A program made the translations under genes and the position numbers. Below the pieces are notes generated by a model. That model saw only the letters and a program-made list of their open reading frames with translations, had not been told where the DNA came from and ran no database searches. Of a stretch of DNA of 64,000 nt, positions 43,796 through 52,601 are shown piece by piece. The stretch spans positions 49,644 through 113,643 of the forward strand of contig JADIMJ010000065.1 of assembly GCA_017694835.1 (NCBI GenBank). Reading direction: 5' to 3'. Within the stretch, counting starts at the first letter, position 1. Every line of letters begins with the position of its first letter. The stretch comes from Candidatus Cryptobacteroides gallistercoris (GTDB taxonomy: Bacteria > Bacteroidota > Bacteroidia > Bacteroidales > UBA932).

Positions 43796-43897
43796 TTTAT
43801 ATCGATTAATGAAATTTCGGCACAATTTTAATCATTTTTAGGCGAATTAGCAATTAATTCAGCCATTATCATATCATCTTATGTTTATCAGCAAAAA

Positions 43898-44926
43898 CTA
43901 AAACAATGAGGGGTCGGTTTCGCCGGCTCCCGGGCGGTCTATCCCAAGATGGGAATAGGCGAGTTCCGTCGCTTCCCTTCCGCGCGGCGTCCTGATTATG
44001 AACCCTTCCTTGATGAGGAACGGTTCATAGACTTCCTCAAGAGTACCCTGGTCCTCCCCCACTGCAGTCGCAATGGTATTTGCCCCGACCGGACCGCCCC
44101 TGAACTTTGTTATTATGGTCCTGAGAATCTTGTTGTCGATGGAATCGAGCCCCCTCTTGTCAATATTCAGGGCATCAAGGGCATATCTTGCTATACCTAT
44201 GTCAATGTGCCCGTTGCCCATGACCTGGGCGAAATCCCGGACCCGTCTCAACAAAGAGTTGGCGATTCTCGGGGTGCCGCGGCTCCTGAGGGCAATCTCA
44301 TATGCGGCGTCATCCTCAATCCCTATCCTGAGAATCGAGGCGCTTCTCTTTACTATATGTACAAGCGTAGGCGTGTCATAGTATTCAAGGGCGCATGTTA
44401 TTCCGAATCTGGCCCTGAGCGGCGAAGTCAGAAGCCCGCTTCTCGTAGTAGCCCCGACAAGTGTAAAAGGATTGAGGGAAATCCGCACAGACCTGGCCCC
44501 CGGCCCCTTGTCAATCATTATGTCTATGACAAAATCCTCCATTGCGGAATATAGGTACTCCTCTACCTCGGGTGCGAGCCGGTGGATCTCGTCAATGAAC
44601 AGCACGTCTCCTTCTTCAAGTGAAGTCAGCAGCCCCGCGAGGTCACCGGGCTTGTCAAGCACAGGACCGGAAGTCACTTTCATGTTTACACCGAGCTCAT
44701 TGGCTATGATATGCGCAAGAGTAGTCTTCCCGAGGCCTGGAGGGCCGTGGAAAAGCACATGGTCAAGAGGCTCCCCTCTCATCTTTGCTGCCTTGATGAA
44801 TATCCTGAGATTCGCGACGGTCTTGTCCTGGCCAGTAAAATCCTGAAGTTCCTGAGGCCTTATGATTCCGTCAAATTCCTTATCTTTGTCCGAGTTTACA
44901 TTATGGGGGTCAAAATGTCCGTTCAT
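43898..44926 (-). CDS. ruvB: Holliday junction helicase subunit RuvB
   Basis: 342 aa from ATG 44926; the track's GTG at 44929 adds one residue. AAA+ ATPase with Walker [17 protein letters not shown], Walker [11 protein letters not shown], sensor 1 ATTRSG, and the C-terminal winged helix ([22 protein letters not shown]). It is the motor of branch migration with RuvA. On the minus strand the frd genes follow; on the other side it borders the AT-rich box array and mfd. A -7-like box (TATATTTG, 44988-44981) lies 55 nt upstream. Confidence 0.97.
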   Translation of the reverse strand: MNGHFDPHNVNSDKDKEFDGIIRPQELQDFTGQDKTVANLRIFIKAAKMRGEPLDHVLFHGPPGLGKTTLAHIIANELGVNMKVTSGPVLDKPGDLAGLLTSLEEGDVLFIDEIHRLAPEVEEYLYSAMEDFVIDIMIDKGPGARSVRISLNPFTLVGATTRSGLLTSPLRARFGITCALEYYDTPTLVHIVKRSASILRIGIEDDAAYEIALRSRGTPRIANSLLRRVRDFAQVMGNGHIDIGIARYALDALNIDKRGLDSIDNKILRTIITKFRGGPVGANTIATAVGEDQGTLEEVYEPFLIKEGFIIRTPRGREATELAYSHLGIDRPGAGETDPSLF

Positions 44927-44980
44927 CACACAGAAGCTAAATTAAAGTGCCTGGCCGGCATCATCATCATTAAAAACATA

Positions 44981-44988
44981 CAAATATA
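44981..44988 (-). promoter_or_regulatory. -7 box of ruvB
   Basis: Minus-strand TATATTTG matches TAnnTTTG at 55 nt from the ATG; no -33 TTG at normal spacing. Confidence 0.4.
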
Positions 44989-44989
44989 G

Positions 44990-45262
44990 TCTTTTTATAT
45001 TTCTGTTTATTGTGATTATACTCGTGTTGAAATGTTGACAATTATTTCAGATTGTTTATTTTCAATTATTTACACTTGAGTTTTCTTGTTGATAACGGCT
45101 TTTGAAACTTTTTTGAAATTATTTCTTAATCACTTTGATTTTGATTTCAGGCAGTGTATGTAAAGATTATTTTAATTTCATAATGTATTTTTGAATTTTT
45201 ATACGATGCGTTTTCAACAGGTTTTTAACATTTGTTCCGATGTTTTCAACAGGTTGTCAACA
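44990..45262. other. putative replication-origin region: AT-rich gap with DnaA-box-like array
   Basis: The 350-bp ruvB-mfd gap is by eye the most AT-rich part of the window and has no gene. On the plus strand it carries TTTTCAACA (45211-45219), TTTTTAACA (45222-45230), TTTTCAACA (45243-45251) and TTGTCAACA (45254-45262), at start-to-start distances of 11, 21 and 11 nt. TTTTCAACAGGTT is repeated exactly. On the minus strand are ATTTCAACA (45033-45025), TTGTCAACA (45041-45033) and TTATCAACA (45095-45087). These resemble DnaA boxes (TTATCCACA) with A for C at position 6. Gene direction switches here, and two parS sites lie 8-9 kb left. The origin role is inferred; alternatively this is a regulatory region for mfd. 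Confidence 0.55.
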
Positions 45263-45276
45263 ATATTTGCAAAAGA

Positions 45277-48200
45277 ATGAAAATATCAGAAAAAACAACG
45301 TCAGAACTTTCTGCGCGGCTGAAAAAAAATGAGGAGACATATTGTTCAGGTCTTATACTTTCAGCAAGATGGCTTGTGCTTTCCTCAGTCATGAAGTCCG
45401 GAATCCACCTTGTTGTCCTGCCAGACAGGGAGAGTGCGGAATATTGTGCGTCTGATTTCTACGGCATGATAGATGGGGACCGTGTGTTTTTTCTTCCGGA
45501 TTCCGGACGGAGTCTTGAAAGAAGCAACTACAGGTCTTCGCTGAGGGTACAGAGGACTGCTGCCATAGGGAGGCTGTCCGAGTTTTCCGGAGATGATCTT
45601 CTTGTCATCGTGTCCTATCCGCAGGCTCTTGAGGAAGGGATGCCGGATGCTTCAGAAATAGGAGGAGCGGTGCTGAAGCTCCGTACGGGAGACGAGTGCA
45701 GTCACGATGAAATAGCGGAGGCGCTTTTTTCAAAAGGCTTTGAACGCGTGGACTTTGTGTCTTCACCGGGACAATTTGCAGTAAGAGGCGGCATAATCGA
45801 CATATTCTCATATTCATTCAACAATCCGTACAGGATAGGATTCTTCGGCGATGAGATAGAAAGCATAAATGTATTTGACTGCAATACCCAGCTTTCTGTC
45901 AGCAAGACTGATGAAATCGAGATTTTTCCCGATTTTTCCGCCCGGGAAGAAGGAAATCTCTCATTTATCCATGACAAGCTGAAGCCCGGGAGCACAATAT
46001 GGTTTGATTCTTCGGACATGTATTGTGAAAAGGACTTTTTCAGTCATCTGCTTCCTTTCCGTCATGTCTTCATTGATACCCCTGTCTCGGGGAGGGGCAA
46101 GGATGTACTTAAGTTTGAAATCGCCCCGCAGCCTTCTTTCAACAAGAATTTTGAACTGCTCACCGCAGACATCAGGGAGAAGATTGAATCAGGATATAAG
46201 GTATATATTTTCGGGGAGAAAGAATCCCAGCTGGAGAGGCTGCGTTCCATTCTGTCACAGAACGGCGGGCTTTTGCCTGAATTCTGCCGGGGGAAGAATA
46301 TCCACAGCGGATTCATAGACCGCGAGGACCGTATATGCTGCTATTCCGACCATGAGATTTTCGACCGCTTCCACAGGGTGAGCATAAGAAGGACCGTCGA
46401 GAAGAGCGAGCAGCTCACGATAAACGACCTGACAGCTTTCAATATAGGCGACTATGTAGTGCATATAGACTACGGAATCGGTATTTTCGGCGGCCTTGTC
46501 AAGATGACCGATGACAAGGGGCGGGTGCATGAGCTCGTGAAGATATCCTACAAGGACAATGACACGGTTTTCGTGTCCGTCCATGCTCTTCACAAGATAT
46601 CAAGATACAAGTCAAAGGATTCCGAGCCTCCGAAAATCAACAAGCTGGGCTCCAGGACATGGCAGAATCTCAAGAACAGCACCAAGTCCAAGGTCAAGGA
46701 CATAGCAAAGGAGCTCATTCAGCTCTATGCCAAGAGAAAGGCTGCAAAAGGCTTTGCCTTTTCCCCTGATTCGTATATGCAGGAAGAGCTTGAGTCTTCG
46801 TTCATGTATGAGGATACGCCGGACCAGGAGAAGGCAGTAAGGGCCGTAAAGCATGACATGGAGGATGACTGCCCGATGGACAGGCTTGTGTGCGGGGATG
46901 TCGGGTTCGGAAAGACGGAAGTTGCAGTCAGGGCGGCATTCAAGGCTGTGGCTGACAGTAAGCAGGTGGCAGTGCTTGTGCCGACCACGATACTTGCGCT
47001 GCAGCATTACAATACTTTTTCGGGCAGGCTGAAGGACTTCCCGTGTTCAATAGACTATGTTAGCCGCCTGAGGACGGCAAAGGAGATATCAGGAATACAG
47101 GAAAGACTGAAGAAAGGAACCCTCGACATAGTCATAGGGACACACAAGCTCCTCGGAAAGGGATTTGAATTCAAGGACCTCGGACTCCTGATAATAGACG
47201 AGGAGCAGAAGTTCGGAGTGAGCGCCAAGGAAAAGCTCAAGCAGATGAAACTTTCGGTGGATACGCTGACTCTTACCGCAACACCTATCCCGAGGACACT
47301 GCAGTTCTCCCTTCTCGGGGCGCGTGACCTTTCCATAATAAATACTCCCCCGCCCAACAGGATACCTGTCCAGACGGAAATAATGCTTTTCGACAATGAT
47401 GAGATAAGGAGCGTAATCAATTATGAGCTGAACCGAGGCGGACAGGTATTCTTCGTCCACAACAGAGTCGAGGAACTCCAGTCGATAGCGGACATACTCC
47501 ACAGGATGATACCTGACATGAAGATATGTGTAGCCCATGGGCAGATGGAGCCGAAGGTTCTTGAAAACAAAATTCTTGACTTTATGGCTGGAGACTACGA
47601 CCTTCTTCTGTGCACTACCATCATAGAGAACGGCCTTGACATTCCGAATGCCAACACCATCATCATCAACCAGGCCCAGAACATAGGACTCAGTGACCTG
47701 CACCAGCTCAGGGGAAGGGTGGGACGGTCCAACAAGAAGGCATTCTGCTATCTGATAGTTCCTCCGATGACTTCCATGACCGATGATGCCCGCCGCAGGC
47801 TGAAGGCGATAGAGGCATTTTCGGACCTCGGAAGCGGCTTCAACATAGCCATGCAGGACCTTGACATAAGAGGAGCGGGAAATCTGCTTGGGGCAGAGCA
47901 GAGCGGCTTCATTTCAGACATGGGACTTGAGACATATCAGAAGATATTGTCAGAAGCCATGGAAGAACTCGGGATGGAGACTGGAATACAGTCGGTCTCC
48001 ACTGCCGGCGCATCTTATTCGGACTGTACCATTGACACTGACCTTGAGGTCATGATACCTGACAGCTACATAAATATATCCGCAGAAAAAATAAGGATAT
48101 ACAAGGAACTTGACTCCCTTTCCGACGAAAGGGAAATAGACAGGATGAAGCTGAAGCTTGAAGACAGGTTCGGCAAGATGCCCGAAGAAACTTCAAGGCT

Positions 48201-48465
48201 TTTCGATGTTGTCAAGACAAGGAACCTCGGACAGAAGCTTGGATTCGAGAAGATAATAATCAAGAACGGCATCATGATAGCATTCTTCATAATGAATCCT
48301 CTTTCAAAGTATTACAGGTCAAAGAAATTCGCAGACATACTTGACGCCGTGAACAGGAATCAGAAGATTTTTGAACTCAAGCAGCCGGACAACAGGCTTC
48401 GTGTCATAGTCAGGAATATCCCTTCTGTAAATGCAGCATATTCGGCTTTGAAAAAACTTGCTTGA
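45277..48465 (+). CDS. mfd: transcription-repair coupling factor Mfd
   Basis: 1062 aa from ATG 45277 (MKISEKTTSEL); the track's TTG at 45232 would place the start inside the box array. UvrB-like N-terminal domains (about 1-330), RNA polymerase interaction domain (INDLTAFNIGDYVVHIDYGIGIFGG, about 385), helicase motor with Walker A GDVGFGKTEVAVRAAFKA, DEEQKFGV box and HQLRGRVGRSNKKAFCYL, then the TRG motif region and C-terminal D7. It pushes RNA polymerase off lesions and recruits UvrA. It probably heads the operon to ppiD, but coaX also has a promoter of its own. Confidence 0.97.
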   Translation: MKISEKTTSELSARLKKNEETYCSGLILSARWLVLSSVMKSGIHLVVLPDRESAEYCASDFYGMIDGDRVFFLPDSGRSLERSNYRSSLRVQRTAAIGRLSEFSGDDLLVIVSYPQALEEGMPDASEIGGAVLKLRTGDECSHDEIAEALFSKGFERVDFVSSPGQFAVRGGIIDIFSYSFNNPYRIGFFGDEIESINVFDCNTQLSVSKTDEIEIFPDFSAREEGNLSFIHDKLKPGSTIWFDSSDMYCEKDFFSHLLPFRHVFIDTPVSGRGKDVLKFEIAPQPSFNKNFELLTADIREKIESGYKVYIFGEKESQLERLRSILSQNGGLLPEFCRGKNIHSGFIDREDRICCYSDHEIFDRFHRVSIRRTVEKSEQLTINDLTAFNIGDYVVHIDYGIGIFGGLVKMTDDKGRVHELVKISYKDNDTVFVSVHALHKISRYKSKDSEPPKINKLGSRTWQNLKNSTKSKVKDIAKELIQLYAKRKAAKGFAFSPDSYMQEELESSFMYEDTPDQEKAVRAVKHDMEDDCPMDRLVCGDVGFGKTEVAVRAAFKAVADSKQVAVLVPTTILALQHYNTFSGRLKDFPCSIDYVSRLRTAKEISGIQERLKKGTLDIVIGTHKLLGKGFEFKDLGLLIIDEEQKFGVSAKEKLKQMKLSVDTLTLTATPIPRTLQFSLLGARDLSIINTPPPNRIPVQTEIMLFDNDEIRSVINYELNRGGQVFFVHNRVEELQSIADILHRMIPDMKICVAHGQMEPKVLENKILDFMAGDYDLLLCTTIIENGLDIPNANTIIINQAQNIGLSDLHQLRGRVGRSNKKAFCYLIVPPMTSMTDDARRRLKAIEAFSDLGSGFNIAMQDLDIRGAGNLLGAEQSGFISDMGLETYQKILSEAMEELGMETGIQSVSTAGASYSDCTIDTDLEVMIPDSYINISAEKIRIYKELDSLSDEREIDRMKLKLEDRFGKMPEETSRLFDVVKTRNLGQKLGFEKIIIKNGIMIAFFIMNPLSKYYRSKKFADILDAVNRNQKIFELKQPDNRLRVIVRNIPSVNAAYSALKKLA

Positions 48466-48492
48466 CAATGGTCAGGATTATTTATAAATTTG
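48462..48492 (+). promoter_or_regulatory. promoter of coaX and the downstream envelope operon
   Basis: TTG of TTGACA (48462-48464), a 20-nt spacer and TAAATTTG (48485-48492) fit the Bacteroidota promoter. It overlaps the mfd stop codon, so the coaX unit can be transcribed independently of mfd. Confidence 0.75.
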
Positions 48493-48510
48493 CAGAATGC
48501 ATTTTAAAAT

Positions 48511-49230
48511 TTGAATGTGGCCAATCTTGTTGTTGATATAGGAAATACTGCGCTGAAGGCGGCATGGACAGACAGGGTAACCCTCGGTAAGACATTCCGG
48601 TACCAAGGTGAAAAGATGTCCGAATTCATACTTTCACTTGTATCCAGGGACAAGCCGGATGTCATGGTGATTGCTTCATCAAGGGAAATTTCCGACAAGG
48701 ATGAAAGAAAATTCATGGAAAGGTGCCGTGTCCTCGTAATAATGGACCCGAAGCACAGTGAAGTGGCTGAAAGGAACGGGCTTCCTTCCTATCTTGCTCC
48801 GGACAGGGCTGCATCAGTCATGGCTTCGCGCTACCTCTTCAGGAAAAAAGGCTGCACTCTCTTCGACTTCGGCACTACGCTTACAATAGACTTTCTTGAC
48901 GCTGAAGGGAATTATTCCGGAGGAAACATATCTCTGGGATGCCGTACGAGATTCAAGGCCCTGAACAGGTATTCCCGTTCGCTCCCGCTTGCCGATGCAT
49001 CTTCAGAAGCCTGTGAGACCGGCCATGACATCTTATCTTCCATCGAGTCAGGTGTCATTGAAGGCATAATATTTGAAATTGAAGGATATCTGCGCCGTTA
49101 TCCGGACAATATCAATGTTTTTACGGGAGGAGATGCAATTTATTTTGCAAAAAGAATGAAAAACTCCATCTTTGTAGTTTGTAACCTTGTTTTAATGGGT
49201 TTGGCTTTAACGGCTGAAGATTATGTCTAG
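48511..49230 (+). CDS. coaX: type III pantothenate kinase CoaX
   Basis: 239 aa. Start is TTG 48511 or GTG 48517; no ATG is near, and the first conserved motif VVDIGNTALKAAW begins at residue 7. Also present are APDRAASVMASRYL, the DFGTTLTIDFLD motif and GGNISLGCRTRFKAL. It phosphorylates pantothenate in the first step of coenzyme A synthesis. The usual pantothenate-binding motif GxDR is only partly kept as PDRAAS. Its stop overlaps the next gene's start, the beginning of the envelope operon. Confidence 0.9.
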   Translation: MNVANLVVDIGNTALKAAWTDRVTLGKTFRYQGEKMSEFILSLVSRDKPDVMVIASSREISDKDERKFMERCRVLVIMDPKHSEVAERNGLPSYLAPDRAASVMASRYLFRKKGCTLFDFGTTLTIDFLDAEGNYSGGNISLGCRTRFKALNRYSRSLPLADASSEACETGHDILSSIESGVIEGIIFEIEGYLRRYPDNINVFTGGDAIYFAKRMKNSIFVVCNLVLMGLALTAEDYV

Positions 49231-50554
49231 AATTTTATTCAGAATATTCCTGTTGTGCATCTGCATTTTGCCGACAGTGTCGTCGTATAGCCAGAACAAT
49301 GGTGCATATGGCTCATTTTCACCATATTCAATATATGGAATAGGGAATATAACCAAAGAAGGGACTGCATACAACAGAAGTATGGGAGGGGTCGGGATTG
49401 CCAACAGGAGCAAGAGGTTCATCAACATAGTCAATCCTGCTTCATTGACGGCCAGGGATTCCCTTTCCTTCATGGCTGATTTCGGGCTTTCGGAATCGAA
49501 TACTGTCTACCGTCAGAATGTCGGCGGGTCAAGGCTCACTTCAGGCAACAACACATTCAATATACACGACTTCGTCATAAGCTTTCCCATATACAAGTCA
49601 TCCGCGTTCATGGTGGGCATTACTCCGTTCAGCGACATCGGGTATGAATTTTCTTCTATTGTCACCGACCAGGACATCATTGGGAACACAGGGAACATAG
49701 CATTCAACAATTATGGAGAAGGAAGCATATACCAGCTGTTTGCCGGCGGTGCAGTGACTTTCTGGAGAAGACTATCTTTGGGCGCCGAGTTCATATATTA
49801 TTTCGGTTCCCTGGACAAGGTGTACAACATGGCGTTTGAAGACGATTCCTACAGGTCCGTGAACAACGGATACAACCTTCTTCTCCGCGGATATACCGGT
49901 AAATTCGGACTGCAGTATGAGCAGCCTCTCGGAAACAGCATTTCACTGACTGTCGGTGCCACCTACAGGCTGAAGACCAATGTGAAGGGACGCCTGACCG
50001 ACTACAGTTATGCCAATACTTCCGAAATTACCGATACGCTAAGGAATGATGTCGCCGTGCTCAAAGCCGGTGACGGGATAAAATTCGGGGATGAGTTCGG
50101 TGTCGGAGTGTCCCTGAAGGGAGGCGACAAATGGAGTGCTGAAATAAACTATCTCATGTCCGACTGGAGGAATTCAGGCATGGAAAACAGGGAAGGATTT
50201 TCTGCCTCTGGAAGCTCTGTGTTCACTTCGTCTGTCTCACATTCGGTAAGGGCAGGCTTCGAGATAGTTCCGAACAGGAATGACATCAGATATTATCTGA
50301 GGAGGTGCGCGTACAGGGCCGGGGCTTATTATGACACTTCATACTATCTTTTTGACGGCAATGTCGTGAATTCGTTTGGCATAACGCTTGGAGTCACTTT
50401 GCCTGTATTCAGATGGTACAACGGCATTACGGTGGGCGTGGACTTCGGGCAGAGGGGAAGCCTCAGGAACGGCATGGTGAGGGAAAGATACGTGTCGTTT
50501 TCAGTCGGATTCAATATACATGACCTATGGTTCCAGAAACCACGATATAATTAA
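49223..50554 (+). CDS. FadL/OMP-like outer-membrane beta-barrel protein
   Basis: 443 aa with a signal peptide (MSRILFRIFLLCICILPTVSSYSQ). After YSIYGIGNITKEGTAYNRSMGGVGIANR, a motif common to OmpP1/FadL-type barrels of Bacteroidota, the sequence consists of alternating polar/aromatic strands, ending VSFSVGFNIHDLWF with a strand that finishes near the C-terminus. It is probably an outer-membrane channel; substrate unknown. The start overlaps the coaX stop by 8 nt, so translation is coupled. Confidence 0.85.
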   Translation: MSRILFRIFLLCICILPTVSSYSQNNGAYGSFSPYSIYGIGNITKEGTAYNRSMGGVGIANRSKRFINIVNPASLTARDSLSFMADFGLSESNTVYRQNVGGSRLTSGNNTFNIHDFVISFPIYKSSAFMVGITPFSDIGYEFSSIVTDQDIIGNTGNIAFNNYGEGSIYQLFAGGAVTFWRRLSLGAEFIYYFGSLDKVYNMAFEDDSYRSVNNGYNLLLRGYTGKFGLQYEQPLGNSISLTVGATYRLKTNVKGRLTDYSYANTSEITDTLRNDVAVLKAGDGIKFGDEFGVGVSLKGGDKWSAEINYLMSDWRNSGMENREGFSASGSSVFTSSVSHSVRAGFEIVPNRNDIRYYLRRCAYRAGAYYDTSYYLFDGNVVNSFGITLGVTLPVFRWYNGITVGVDFGQRGSLRNGMVRERYVSFSVGFNIHDLWFQKPRYN

Positions 50555-50573
50555 ACAATTAAAACTATAAATT

Positions 50574-51896
50574 ATGAAGAAGTTGCTTTTTTCTTTGATT
50601 GCCTTGGTGATGATAGGCGGAACATCGTTGTTTGCACAGGGAAGATATGGTGCCGACAGCGCGGAATGCATAAAATATCTCTCTTACTACAAGGAGTATT
50701 TCAAGCAGAAGAATTATGATGCCGCAATTCCTAACTGGAGAAAGGCATACACTCTTTGCCCTCCTACGGCAAACCAGACAATGCTCATTGACGGAACGAC
50801 TCTCATGAGGTATCTCATAGGCAAGAACAGCCAGAATACAATCTACAGGAATGCTCTCATAGATACCCTCCTTACGCTTCACAACACAAGGGCACAGTAT
50901 TATTCAAAATATGCCGTGACCGCAATGAACAACAAGGGCACTGATATCATCAACTATCTCAAGGATGACCCGAAGGCCCAGTATGAGGGTTTCAAGGAAG
51001 TGATAGCCGCCAATGAGGAGCAGACAAAGCCGAATATCCTCCTCTTTACCATCAATACGGCCGTAGACCTTTATCAGAGCGGTGTGATTGATGCCGAAAC
51101 AGTCCTGAATGATTATGAGAAAGTGATCTCTCTCATGCACCGCATGACTCCGAAGACCGATATCCAGAAACAGCAGAATGACAAAATCAGGAAGGATATA
51201 GAGACTCTGTTCATCTCCAGCAAGATTGCAGACTGCGACAAGCTCATATCCCTCTTTACCCCGAGGTTTGAAGAAAATCCTGACGACCTTGAGACTGTAA
51301 GCGGAATCGTCATGATGATGGCCGCAACAGAGGGATGTACCGACAACAATCTCTTCCTACAGGCTGCAACCAAGATGCATCAGCTTGACCCTTCATACCA
51401 GACGGCATATTTCCTTTTCAGGCTTTACAATGCAAAGGGTGACATCGACTCTGCCATCAATTATATGGAAGAGGCAATTGCTTCCCCTGAATCAGACAAT
51501 CTTACGGACGCATCATACTATTATGAACTGGCTGTTGCATGTTCACATGCCGGCAGCAATGCAAAGGCATTCAAGTCAGCCCTTGATGCCATAGACCTTG
51601 ACCCGTCTTATGCAGGAAAGTCATACATGCTCATCGGAACCATATGGGGTTCTCAGGTTTGTCCTGGAAACGAGATTGAGCAGAGGGCTCCGTATTGGGT
51701 TGCCGTAGATTATCTTGTAAAGGCAAGAAATGCAGACCCTACACTTGCTGAAGAGGCAAACGGACTCATCGCAAAGTACAGTTCATATTTCCCTCAGACA
51801 GCTGAGGCATTCATGTATAACATTACTGACGGAGACTCCTATACCGTATCATGCGGCGGAATGAGGGCTCTCACTACAGTAAGGACTCAGGAATAG
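50574..51896 (+). CDS. TPR-repeat exported protein
   Basis: 440 aa with a signal peptide (MKKLLFSLIALVMIGGTSLFAQG). Helical repeats occur throughout; a clear TPR is at about 265-305 (YQTAYFLFRLYNAKGDIDSAINYMEEAI) and 310-345 (ASYYYELAVACSHAGSNAKAFKSALDAI). It sits in the coaX-OMP-TPR-lptC-ppiD cluster, which is conserved in Bacteroidales as I recall, and probably works in outer-membrane biogenesis or scaffold assembly. Gap to the previous gene is 19 nt and to the next 4 nt. Confidence 0.88.
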   Translation: MKKLLFSLIALVMIGGTSLFAQGRYGADSAECIKYLSYYKEYFKQKNYDAAIPNWRKAYTLCPPTANQTMLIDGTTLMRYLIGKNSQNTIYRNALIDTLLTLHNTRAQYYSKYAVTAMNNKGTDIINYLKDDPKAQYEGFKEVIAANEEQTKPNILLFTINTAVDLYQSGVIDAETVLNDYEKVISLMHRMTPKTDIQKQQNDKIRKDIETLFISSKIADCDKLISLFTPRFEENPDDLETVSGIVMMMAATEGCTDNNLFLQAATKMHQLDPSYQTAYFLFRLYNAKGDIDSAINYMEEAIASPESDNLTDASYYYELAVACSHAGSNAKAFKSALDAIDLDPSYAGKSYMLIGTIWGSQVCPGNEIEQRAPYWVAVDYLVKARNADPTLAEEANGLIAKYSSYFPQTAEAFMYNITDGDSYTVSCGGMRALTTVRTQE

Positions 51897-51900
51897 CGGA

Positions 51901-52527
51901 TTGGTAAGAATACCTTACATATTCAGAACGGCAGCAACCGCATTTGCGGTTGCTTTCGTTGTCTATTCATGCAAGAGCAATCTCGGTGTGGCTGATTCTC
52001 TCGACATCAGGCAGACTCCTGTCCAGACTGTCGACAATATGTTCGTCGTGCAGTCCGAGAACGGCATTCTGCAGATGAGGATGGAGGCTGACCTGATGGA
52101 GAGGTATGAGAAGGACACCATGTCCTACGAGCTCTTTCCGCAGGGATTTGCAGTATACGGCTATACTGACGGGGGACTTCTTGAAACAGAGATAATTTCC
52201 GACAATGCCATACATGAGACATTCGAAGACAAGAGGGAAACATGGAAAGCCTACGGAAATGTCGTCGTGAGGAATATCATCAAGAAAGAAGTCCTGGAGA
52301 CTGACACCCTGTATTGGGACAGGCAGAACGGGAAGATATACACGGACTGTTATGTCAAGATGTATTCGCCGGACGGTCTGATACAGGGCTATGGGATGGA
52401 ATCTGATGAAAGGGCAAGGAATACCATAATACTCAAAGTATTTGATAATTTTGCAGTGGTGGTGCAGGATTCTACGGCCACAGATGTTGATTCTGTCAAT
52501 TTTATAGGTCCCATTCTAAAAAAATAA
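51901..52527 (+). CDS. lptC: LptC-like LPS-export protein
   Basis: 208 aa. It starts with TTG at 51901, since no ATG precedes the signal (VRIPYIFRTAATAFAVAFVVYSC). A cysteine at residue 24 makes it a possible lipoprotein. The LptC-type beta-jellyroll pattern is visible (QSENGILQMRMEADLMERYE, YGYTDGGLLETEIISDNAIHETFEDKRETWKAYGNVVVRN). In the Lpt pathway LptC passes lipopolysaccharide from LptBFG to LptA. The order TPR-lptC-ppiD is typical for the order. Confidence 0.88.
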   Translation: MVRIPYIFRTAATAFAVAFVVYSCKSNLGVADSLDIRQTPVQTVDNMFVVQSENGILQMRMEADLMERYEKDTMSYELFPQGFAVYGYTDGGLLETEIISDNAIHETFEDKRETWKAYGNVVVRNIIKKEVLETDTLYWDRQNGKIYTDCYVKMYSPDGLIQGYGMESDERARNTIILKVFDNFAVVVQDSTATDVDSVNFIGPILKK

Positions 52528-52601
52528 TGGACATTTGCAGGAAAATTATTAACTTCGCAGCCCAAAAACAAACAGTAAAAAATTAAAAGTTAGATAAAGA
52601 G

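Noticed and set aside
45232-45276. TTG start of mfd
   Set aside because: It would put the N-terminus inside the nonamer array; ATG 45277 gives the usual start.
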